From Dichetophora obliterata (Eukaryota > Arthropoda > Insecta > Diptera > Sciomyzidae): DNA of 64,000 bases. The translations under genes were made by a program, and so were the position numbers. The DNA lies in NCBI GenBank assembly GCA_963920525.1, contig OY986436.1:12599467-12663466 (forward strand). Reading direction: 5' to 3'. Below, one piece after another: positions 10,204 through 21,100 of this stretch (position 1 is the first letter of the stretch; every line of letters starts with the position of its first letter). The notes beneath the pieces are model-generated. The model did no database searches, was not told where the DNA came from, and saw only the letters and a program-made list of their open reading frames with translations.

Positions 10204-10878
10204 TTAGCATTGCACATTGTGTTTTCATTCATTTTGCAAACGACTGAGACAGTAGCTACAAGCAGAAATATAAGATTTAAAATATGACTTTTACTTTTGA
10301 TCGAAAAAATTCAAATTTTAACTTTTATATATGATCAAAAAAATTAAAGTCAAATTTTAACTTTTATTTTTGATCAAAAAATCAGAGTAAAATTTTAAAT
10401 TATAATTTGATCGAAATAAAATTGGTCAAAAAATAAAGATTATTTATTGACTTTTTTAAAAAAATCACAAAAATTAAAAACATTGTAAATTGTATTTTAC
10501 AAGTCAAATTTTATTTTTTTTTTGATCAAAAAAATAAAAGTCAAAGTTTAACTTTTATTTTTGATCGAAATAAAATTGGTCAAAAAATAAAGATTATTTA
10601 TTGAATTTTTCAAAAAAATCACTATAGATTATTGTTCCTTAGCTTACAAGCATCACATTGCTATATTCAAATATCGAATAGACACTCTTTTCATTTGACT
10701 TTTTGAATAGAAATTGCGGAAATAACTGTTATTTTCAATCTCTGCTATAGAGTTCTTTGAGCTGATTTACTATGCTACGCTTCTACAATAGGGCGCTTTC
10801 GATCCGTTAGATATTTTAGTATATGATTGTTACAATCCGTGCTATCATGCAATTATGTTAGGCATAGAGAATACCCCT

Positions 10879-11494
10879 ATTATGTTCGAAGGATTTGTAA
10901 TATGCACTTATTCTTGGACCAATTACTGAAACCATGATACATAATTTATTTATTAATGAAAGTATCCAAGATATCAACTTTTATATACTAAAATTATTGT
11001 TACTTGAAAGGAAACTTTTGTTGAAAAAGTAATATGCAAGTGCTCTGAATCGTGAATACCCCTAATGAAGTATCATACGGGCTTTAGCATTGCACATTGT
11101 GTATTAATTTTGAATACGGTTTTAATTAAGTCTGTTCTCCTATCGTTGTTACAGAAACTTGAAATTTACAAAATTTTAGAGATAATTCGAGAAAATTGTC
11201 TCTGAGCACGAAAAATTCAAAAAGTTTGGAACTTGCTTTTAGAAAAAACTTGGAATTTTTTAAATTTATGAATTGAAATTAAAAATTTAATATTAAATTT
11301 AATATTTTTCTGATCAAATGACAACTTGCAATTTTTGACTACATAAAATTTGCGTATTAGAAACTTGCAACTTTTTACAAGAAGTGGAAATGTTATACTT
11401 TCACATTCATATGCGCTCTTTTGAAGAATTCTGTAAAATTTATTGTGTACGGGAACAGAAGGTAATAAAAATATGCACAAACTTTCAAGTACAG
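10879..11494. other. Gene-free stretch with a 78-bp duplicated fragment
   Basis: No gene seen. The segment 11036-11114 repeats 10159-10237 nearly exactly. It covers the right end of the 9893-10183 element, the right end of the 9500-10203 element and about 20 bases of flank. Confidence 0.55.
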
Positions 11495-11749
11495 AAGGGT
11501 TAATCACGATTCAGTGCACTTGCCGGTGCAGTTGAGGTCTTGTGCAGTTGTACAGTAAGGCTTTCGTGAACCACTATCACTATTTCAAAGCTGTACAATT
11601 TTTCAATGCACACAACTGCTCAAGTTCTCAAGTTTGAGGCTATAGTAGAAATGCAGATTTTGACGAACGTGTATTTGGCTTTTGTGAAGTGCACAAGTTC
11701 TCAAGTCCTCAAATGCACTGGCAAGTGCACTGAATCCTGACACCACTAG
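11495..11749. mobile_element. Diverged second copy of the AGGGATATTCACG MITE
   Basis: It shares with 9893-10183 the arms cgattcagtgcacttgcc, gttgaggtcttgtgcagttg and the mirrored gcaagtgcactgaatc, and the core tttcaaagctgt-caatttttcaatgcacac. Its outer ends have decayed and no target duplication is visible. It lies about 400 bases upstream of the dtr start codon. Confidence 0.7.
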
Positions 11750-12148
11750 AAACAACCCTAATATGATATATCGATAAAAATACTTCCAACTTTGTCATAA
11801 AGGCATAATCGAAATAAGGCACGAAATAATTACCTGCTATTAGTGTTAATATTTCTAGAAAACTATTGGAACCACTAGCAAAGAGCTAAGCCGCTCAACT
11901 GCTTTCAAAATGCGTTGCTAATGCAAGAGCAACAACTTTGTTTGGTCAATACTCTCACTCATTGTAGTTGTGAGCTCAAAAAAACCAAAGTAAATTATTG
12001 TATATCTTTCAAAATATGTACAAAAATTATTAAATTTAACAAAAATAACAATAAATCTTATAAACAATTGACAAGCTATAAAGAATTTATATAAGATATT
12101 CAAAGAGAACTAACAAACAAAAGAGAATATCAAGAGTCAAACATAAAA

Positions 12149-15100
12149 ATGCATGGAAATACCGAAACAGCACGTAAAGAGGTCATCGGACTGCATCGCA
12201 TAACAAAGAAAAAAGTGCTGGAATTATGCAAGAAAGACAAACTCTATCAGACACCAGCGCTCAACGATGTCCTCTACTTACATTATCAGGGTGGGTTCGA
12301 AACACAAACAAGTGCAACAACTTTCGTAGATCCTCTTAAAACTAAAGCAATTTCTTTCAGGTTTCCAGTACATTGAATGTCTTGAAGAATATACAGGACT
12401 GAAATGTCTATGGCTTGAGTGTAATGCTATCTCCGAAATACAGGGTCTTGAAAATCAACCCAAGCTCAAGTGTTTGTTTCTGCAAAATAATCTAATACGT
12501 CAAATTGAAAACTTGAACTTTTGCACCGAACTAGATACCTTAAATTTGGCTTCGAATCATATAAGAAAAATAGATAATTGCGGGACAGATGTTTTGCCTG
12601 TTTTAAGTACGCTTAACTTGGCTTCGAACTATTTGCGTGACTCTGATGGACTGCGTAGTCTCGAGAATTGTCTAAATTTGTCGGTGTTGGATTTGTCAAA
12701 CAATCGCATTGACGATATATTGGTCGTTAAGGTATAAATAAATGCAATCGTTTTTTACAGCTGATGTCAAGGATTAACATCTTGAACTTTGTAGATATTT
12801 GCAAAAATGCCTCAACTCCGGGTTTTGGTACTGCAAGGCAATCCGGTAGTTTCAAAATTGCCACAATATCGTAAAACACTCATCTTGGAATGCGTAAGTT
12901 TTGAACGTAAGCCAGTTAAGCCAGAGAATGTAAAAAAACCATAGCTTATATGTAGCGCCACCATAGCGCCACAAAAGTGCGCAAAAACTTTTTCTCTCTT
13001 CATTTCGGGTGTGGCTTTGGGGCAATTTACATGTCAGTGAAATTGACTGAAGCTTATCGCGTTTTTTCCTGATATGCGATATCTGACTGAACTACCGCTT
13101 GTGCCCATATTGCACCGATGTACGCCGAGCAAACGGACATCGTGTAATATGGGCATTACACGTGAATTTTCTGACTGATGGCCATTGCAAGCATTTATTA
13201 CTATTTTCCCAGCAAAACAATTGGTAGAGGCATACCACAATTTTTTTTTTGAAACACCGCACACTGGTCTAAATATTCAAAAAGCTGGCCAAAATAGAAT
13301 AAAACTAAGGTGATAAAAACAGAAAACATCGATTACAGGATATTTGAAGTTAACGAAAACCAAAAAATTGAAATGACTTTACTACAGTGGGCTCCACGAT
13401 GCAAGAAAAAACTCAAAAAACTAAGAAAAAAGTGACGAAGTGTAAGCAAAAAAAAAATTATATATTTATTAAAAAAAGTGCATGTATATATTATTTAGAT
13501 ATCATTGAATTAACTTTAGTATAATGAAAGATCTGAGTCATGAAAGTTTTTTTTTGTACATTTTTTTAGGTTTTAATACCAATTAATGAATATCTAAAAA
13601 TGGCCATCAAAGGCCGCTAAATAAATATAAACAGAGTGTTTTATAATGTTTTCGTTAAAATAGATTTCCTTAAAATCCTGCCCTTAGGTGCCTTTTCAAA
13701 AGTTTTCCCTAATAATAGGATAGTTTCTCCTTAGAATAGTACCTAATAAGGACTGTTTTGAACGGTCTATCAGTACTTCTGTACGGTGGCTTTACTTTGA
13801 GAATAACCCAAGTTACAACAACGTGACTACTGATGTCTTCAGATTTTTCCTCGCATCTTGTGGCCTAAAATAATATCAAATGAAAAATTTCTCGGCAGAG
13901 CAAAAGTTAAATAAATTTTAAGAAATAGTAATAGTAATAAAGCTTTAGGTTAGAAAAACTTTTGAAATGGCACCTAAGGGCAGGATTTTAAGATGCAATA
14001 TTTTAACGAAAGCATTATTAAACACTCTGCTTATAATTACTTAGCTGCCTTTGATGGCAATTTTTAGATATTGATTAATGTATATTAAAAATGGAAAAAA
14101 ATTTACAAAAAAAAAACTTTCATGACTCAGATCTTTTATTATACTTAAGTTAATTCAATGCTATATACATAATATATACCGTGATGTGCAAAGAAATAGG
14201 GACACCTGTATTTTTATATTCAAAGCTGCATGAATTATATACAAGGTGCCCCAGATATAGCTTTAATTCCCTCGTGTACTGATTCTCCTTGATTAGGCGA
14301 GTAAGGAAATGCGAGGATGAGGGTGACCCCTTCCCCTCTTTGGGAACTAGAGAGGAAAAACAAAAAAATAGGTGTCATTACATTTTACTCCATTTTTAAT
14401 GTAACTCTCAGCCAATTTACAAAGTTTACAACTTGTTGAGAAGAAAATTAAATTGACATTAAGAGTTTTATAAAACATTTTGCATAAAATCACAATTAAG
14501 AAAGTTATGAGCAACTAAATTCTAAAAAAAATTTCAATTAAACTTTGATAATAAATATCTCGAATTTTAAATACATCTTTTTATAATTTTTGTGATGTAA
14601 TATTTTTTGTGATAAATTTTTCTACCGACTAGGTTTTGATCTTGCCATAGTACTTGAGTACTCAATACAAACAAAACTACTTTTTCATTTTAAATTGCCA
14701 CTCGTAAAACAGTTAACTTTTAGAGTGGTACGATTATTAAACTGCTTTTATATAATTTAGTTTGAAGGTCATGTAGTCTCTTTTTCAAGATGCTATTGAC
14801 TTTGGAGATCGGTTAAGAGTTACTTTAAATATGGAGTAAAATGTAATTACACCTATTTTTAAGTTTTTCTTCTCTAGCTCCTGAAGGGGGGAGGGGCTCA
14901 CCATCATCCTTGAATTTTCTTACCCGCCTAATTAAGGAGAATCAAAACCCGAGGGAGTTAATGCCCTATCTGGGGCACCTTGTATATAATTCATGTGGCT
15001 GTGCGAACGAACGCCCAAAACCCTAACGAACGCCCAAAAACGAAAATGAACGAATGTCTAAAGAAAATTTTGGGCAATCAGTCATTTCACATTTTGGGCA

Positions 15101-18100
15101 TAAAGACATATTTTTTATTTGGCGATCGTTCATAATGAACAATCACCCAAATTTCCATAAATGTACAAACGCCCAAAGCAGAGAAATTAGAACGCCAACA
15201 AATTTTGGGCGTTCGTTCATTATGCTTAATTTAAGTAAACCCAAAACCGGTGTTGGACTAACAGAGGGTTGTAATCTCTGTAAAAAAGCAGCGGCCGAAG
15301 AACGCCTAATAAAAAGGTAATTATATTTGGAAGTACTGTAGATAGCGGAGCCGGTGTTGGACTTACTGAGGGTTGTAATCCCTAAGCAGCGGCCGAAGGC
15401 CGCCTAATAAAAAGATAATTATATTCGGAAGTACTGTAGATACCGAAGCCGGTGTTGAACTTACGGAGGGTTGTAATTCCTAAACAGCAGCCGTGGGTCG
15501 CCTATTAACTAGAGAATTATCTTCGAAAGTACTGTAGACAGCGGAGCCGGTGTTGGACTTACAGAGGGTTGTAATCCCTAAGCAGCGGCCGAAGGCCGCC
15601 TTATAAAAAGGTAATCATATTTGGAAGTACTGTAGATAGCGGAGCCGGTGTTGGACTTACTGAGGGTTGTAATCCCTAAGCAGCGGCCGAAGGCCGCCTA
15701 ATAAAAAGGTAATTATATTCGGAAGTACTGTAGATAGCGAAGCCGGTGTTGGACTTACGGAGGGTTGTAATTCCTAAACAGCAGCCGTTGGTCACCTATT
15801 AACTAGAGAATTATCTTCGAAAGTACTGTAGACAGCGGAGCCGGTGTTGGACTTACTGAGGGTTGTAATCCGTAAGCAGCGGCCGAAGGCCGCCTAATAA
15901 AAAATACAAATGAACGATTGCTTTTTACTGTGAACGATTGCCCAAAAAATATCAGATGAACTATCGCCCAAAATCTTTGTTAACCGATAACTGTTCGATA
16001 ACTCCTCTACGATAACTCGATAACAATGACTGCCCTGAGAAAAAATTAACACTTTGTTTATAAATTATGATTGTATTACAGAAACGCAAATTTTTCAAAT
16101 TATTATAAATTATGCTGGTGAAAAATAATAATAGTACAAGAAATTACAATAACAACAAGCACAAAAATTAATTTTAATTTAATGTTAACACAAAACATGA
16201 AAAATAGAAAAGAAAAATAAAAATTCTTTTGAAAATCTAAAAATTCAAAATAACTGAGTAATGCATTTTAAAAGTAGACTTGCATTGAATCTTCAACTTT
16301 TTGGCGGCACATGGGGCAGGAATATGAAGTGTGACCTTCCGCAAGGCTTTGCGCTTGTAAACTTAAATTGCATTCACTGCAGATTTGCAAGTGTTTACAT
16401 GGTATGAGGACAATATTTGGCTTACAGTTGAAACACACTATACACGTATCTGCATTCGGTTGCATATTGCTACTCGAGGATGTGGGTTCTTCATTTTGTT
16501 CTTCCTCTTCTTCAGAGTGATTGGTAATAAATTCTTCAAATAAATCCTCATCTGGCTCCATATCGTAGCAAATGTTATTTCCTGGGTAAGTAACTCTATC
16601 CAGAAACTCCATTGCATTTATTTTACCTTTTTCAAGCAATTCAGAGGCTTTTGCAATGCCATCGTCTCTTTTTTGTGATGAAAGCGTCCTTCGTTTTGCG
16701 CTAATGGCTCCTCCACTTTCAATATGCATTTTAAAATCACGACTTTTCAGAAATTCTTCATCTCTGATAGCCTTCACGAATTTGAAAAATTTTCCATTTT
16801 CGATATCATGCGTCCCAGCACTCCATTGTACGCTTCAATGTCGGATGTGGTTCTTGTGGATTTTTTGAACACGCAAAAACCGTTTGTTGTCACCTATTTA
16901 ATGCGACCCAAAGAGAATACCGAATTAAATAACAAAATAGCATCTTTCTTTCGGTGCATATCAAATATTATGATTATATTAGACAACGGAGGTGGTTGAT
17001 CGGCGCGATCACCCCAACCTAGTAGGAAATGCTTCGTAGGAAACAAACGAATAATTATCTTTCTTGTACGAAAGGAACCATGTGGAACAATTTACGAAAA
17101 CTTATAAACATTTCGTAAAAGGAAAATAATTATTCGAACATTTTAATCTGTTCTCAGAAGATTTTTTTAAAGAATAATTGCTTCTCTTTTGCGAAGTACT
17201 TGAATGTTTTCGTAAATTTGTATACTTTATTTCTTTCGTACAAGGAAAATTATTATTTGCATAAATATTTTCGTTAATGCTTAAAGTTTGAAATCTTGAA
17301 TACGCGTGATTTAAAAGAAAGTATTTCTCTTTTAAAAAAGGCTTTTGTTAATTTTTAAGACTCTTAAGGCCGTTCATAAAGTAGACATTTTATCATTAAT
17401 ACCCCCACCGTGGGCGGTATATTCATAAAATTTGATATTATAATACACGTTATAAACTTCAGTTACCTTTTTCAACCAAAAATCATCAAAATAACTGAAG
17501 AATGGTTCAAAGTATGTATTGTCGGGGAACGATGATCTAATCTGCTGCTTAAGTACAGTAAAGGAAGCAGCGATTATGTTTTTTGGAAGTAGAGGTAATG
17601 ACAAAAATTTATGAAAGAAAATGGACCCTTTCTTGTTGTTCCTTATCAATTCAGCTAGCTTCTTATTTTTGTTTGATAAACACCGGCGCAATGCTTGACA
17701 GTAATGGAAACAGCAGCCTTGGATATATATATTTGGATATACTGATTTTAAGCCAGTTTGTAGTGCTGCTTCATAATCAGTTATGAAGCTATTTGGCTCC
17801 AACTTGAATATATTTTTATCGATGTACTCGAATAAGTGTTGATAGGCCTTTGTGGTTTTTTTCGTCATTAAAACAAACAAGAAAGGAAAAATCTGTAAAA
17901 CAAACGAATTGAACGCAATTTGCAACTCAAATAATTATGCGTTTCTTAATGTTAAGTACCGTACCTTTTTATTGAAATAATTTACGTAAAGTATTAGAAC
18001 TTGCTTGAAGCAACCTTGAGGAACTATCTTAAATGTTGCATCGGCCAGGAATTCCCGGTGTGATGGAGGTATGTACTGCTTAACAATAGTTATAATCTTT

Positions 18101-21100
18101 TGAGAAGAAAAAATGCAATAAGCAAAATTTTCCTCCTGAATGCAAGCTTTATAAAATGGTAGAGGATCGGTGTGGTTGGTAACACCGAATCTATTCCAAA
18201 TGTCCTCTTTTTGGAAAGCATCTACCACTTCTTGTGGAGTTTTTGGTGACTTAGCAAAAACTTTGTGAGTAATTTTCTGCAAATCTCGCTTCATTTTGTC
18301 ATAGCTCAAGTATTTCGTTGCATTTTCATTACTATTTTACAAGAATATTTTTTGGAAACAAAAATTATGTGTCTAAATAATTTCTCTACTTTCTGCTGCA
18401 CTGCATTTTTAAATGCAGTCCGAATTCCGCTGACTGCATTGACTTGGTTGAGCACTCCTGCCCCCGATAAGCAATCGTTTCGTAAATCTCCGATGGACTT
18501 CATTTCTTTATAAATTTCTTCTTGATCGGGGTGGTTTTGCTTGCTAGACTGCTCTTTTTGTGGCTTAATACACAAGACATCTGAAGTCAACTCAACTTTT
18601 GCTGGACAATTATGTTGGTAACAAATGTAATAACTTTTTTTGGTTGTTTTTGTTTTTATTTTGTAAAGTTCTTTTTCCTTTATTACGTACAAAATAACAC
18701 TTTTGTACCTTTTTCCTTTTATGAGTTCATACTCAATGTTTTCCATTTTTAACAAAAAGTTTTTCAATTAAAGCGACAGAAAGAACAAATTGAACTGAAA
18801 TTTTTATTTTAGAAAAAGTTTCAAAGCGTACATATTTCTAGGCATATTTGATTTTAACAAAAATTTTAGAAAAAGTTTCAAAGCGTACATATTTCTAGGC
18901 ATATTTGATTTTAACAAGGTTTATGAAAAGTTAACATTTTTGAAAATTTGTGTGATTGTTCAAATGAACGATTTTGGGCATTAGGTTGTTGGGCGATCAT
19001 TCACACAGCCTAATTTGTCATCTGATAACTTTTAGGCAATCGTTCATAATGAAAAATCGCCCAAAATACAATTTTGGGCAATCGTTCATTTTAATTTTTG
19101 GGCGTTAGTTCATTTTACACATTTCGGGCAATCGTTCATAATGAACAATCACCCAAAATTTGGGAAATGAACTATCGCCCCAAAAATTTTTTTGGGCGAT
19201 CGTTCATTTTCTATTTTTGGGCGTTAGGGTTTTGGACGTTCGTTCGCACAGCCAATTCATGTAGCTTTAAATATAAAAATACAGGTGTCGTCCCTATTTC
19301 TTTGCACATCACTGTACATTAGGGTGTCCCAAAAATATATATATTTTCATTTTGACAGTTAACCTTAGAAACATCCTCTGTGAAGCGCATCTAAAATGGT
19401 AAAGGTTTAGAGGTCGCGAATTCATTTTCTAATTTTCCCATACGATTTGTATGGGGAAAAATCAGTTTTGCTGGTAAATTGAATTTAGAGCCATCTTTTA
19501 TCTTTTAAGCAAAATGGTTTAAAAAAAAGTGTTCCCTCAAATTTGGTCTGTTATGTCATATCCAAATTTAATTTTCATCTGATTATTATTTGGAGGTTTC
19601 CCAAAACGATTAAAAAATAAAAATATATATACAAAAAACCTACTTGTTGTAATTTTTAATCCAAAAACATACAACAACCCTATGAATTTTTTCTTCATTG
19701 TGCATTCCTACTATCATAATCTAAAATTTAAGACCAATAACAATAATGAAAATGGAGTACTCTAAAACATACGGTATTGATTTTTAATGAAAGAATTCTA
19801 AGTAAAAGTATTTATTTATATAGGTAGCGCTAAGAAGTGAGCTACAGACCACCAAATAATGGTTCAGGGAAATAACGCCCAAAATAAAAAATGAAATAAA
19901 GCCCAAAAATGTTCCATACAATTTGGTCGTTAAAAATGATAAGCGAAATAAAGCCCAAAAATTTTCCATACAAATTTTGGCGTTATTTCATAATAAAATA
20001 AAGCCCAAAATTTTGGAAAATATTTCATTGTAATTAAGCTTTATTTCATTTTTATATTTGCCATCAAAATGCTAGATCAATTTCAAATTCAATTCAGAAG
20101 TTCTGCAGACAGCGAAGCCTGTGTTGGATTTGGCACCACGAAATAGACCCCAATTGAAATAAGCCCAAAATAAAAAATGATGTAAATCCCAAAAAAGTTC
20201 ATAAATTTTTGGATATTACTTCATATGAAATAACTCCCCATTTTGGGGGGCTACTTCATAAATTTTGAGAAATATTTCATTTTTTTGTTTGGCTCTTATT
20301 TCATTATGAAAAAAAGCCTAATGAAATAAGTCCCAATCAAATTTTATTTGGAGTTTATTTCAGTTTGATTTTTTTGGTTATTTTATTTTATTTGGGGTTA
20401 ATATCATTTTTCTTAATTTAAGTTATGGAAGAGTTGCTTACAATAAAATTAAGTTTAATTTTTTCACAAAATTGGCATTTATGCGCATCTTTTACATATT
20501 ATTCCTTCTGTAAAAGGCACATATGAAAAAAATTACACAGTAGAAGTGGGTAAAATTTGATTTAAAACTTTAATAAAAGTTTTTTTTTTGCATTTTGTAT
20601 ATTTGATCATTTTTGGCATAATGTTTTTCTGTGAAAGGTGCATATATAATAAAAATAATTTGCCCTTGTACGAAATATTGTCATCACCGTTACTTAAAAG
20701 GGAAAATCAAGTTTTTTATGGTGTTTTTTACGATAAAATTTATTTCATTTTCTGTTTGGGTGTTTTTATGCTGAAAATATTATGGGCTTTATTTAATTTT
20801 TTATTTCCGGCGTTATTTCATTGGGTGTTATTTCCCTGAACCCCAAATAATAATCAGATGAAAATGAAATTATGATATGTCATAGCAGACAAAATTTGAG
20901 GGAACACTTTTTTTAAACCATTTTGCTTAAAAGATAAAGGCTCTCAATTCAATTTACCAACAAAACTGATTTTTCCCCATACAAATCGTATGGGAAAATT
21001 AGAAAATGAATTCGCGGCCTCTAAACCTTTACCAATTGAGATGCGCTTCACAGAGGGTGCTTCTATGGTCAAATGGAAGAAGAAAAGCCGCGGACATCAA

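Larger units (their letters stand above)
9043..10621. mobile_element. Foldback element with repeated AAGTTAAAATTTGAC arms
   Basis: Left (about 9043-9265) and right (about 10265-10621) arms are inverted copies built from short repeats of aaaagtcaaattttaac and ttttgatcaaaaa. The right arm is itself partly duplicated (10270-10440 and 10440-10620). The middle is occupied by the 9500-10203 element. Boundaries are approximate and no target duplication was found. Confidence 0.6.
8087..10878. mobile_element. Inverted-repeat element with AGGGGTATTC ends, host of a nest
   Basis: The left end AGGGGTATTCTCTATGTCTA is mirrored at 10857-10878 by the reverse complement of nearly the same sequence. The host triplet att flanks both ends (8084-8086 and 10879-10881), a 3-bp target duplication. 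No transposase is encoded. Most of the 2.8 kb is later insertions (8252-8394, 8476-8881, and 9043-10621 with two more elements inside). Elements at 9893-10183 and 46194-47097 share the terminal motif and a 3-bp duplication. Confidence 0.75.
14997..19253 (-). mobile_element. Mutator-like (MULE) DNA transposon with 9-bp target duplication
   Basis: Terminal inverted repeats start GGCTGTGCGAACGAACG and end CGTTCGTTCGCACAGCC. The host sequence aattcatgt is present at 14988-14996 and 19254-19262, the 9-bp duplication typical of Mutator elements. Subterminal zones (14997-15235, 15905-16010 and 18950-19250) contain many copies, in both directions, of a motif like TTTTGGGCGATCGTTCATT. The interior holds a 98-bp tandem array and, on the minus strand, a decayed transposase. 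It was inserted in the arm of the 130-bp Tc1-type MITE, so it is younger than that MITE. Confidence 0.85.
14179..19314. mobile_element. Tc1/mariner-type MITE (CRGTGATGTGCAAAG ends), expanded by two insertions
   Basis: Left end CCGTGATGTGCAAAGAAATA and right end TATTTCTTTGCACATCACTG are inverted repeats continuing through gggacacctgtatttttata. The dinucleotide TA flanks both ends (14177-14178 and 19315-19316), as for Tc1/mariner elements. Without the insertions at 14242-14982 and 14997-19253 the element is only about 130 bp, essentially a perfect hairpin. Confidence 0.75.

Noticed and set aside
15240..15905. CRISPR-like array of regular repeats
   Set aside because: Whole 98-bp units repeat with no unique spacers, and the setting is a eukaryotic transposon.
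16268..16777. An independent host RING-finger gene inside the dtr intron
   Set aside because: It lies inside the 9-bp duplication of a MULE, on the transposase strand, directly after the transposase C-terminal segment, so it belongs to the transposon.
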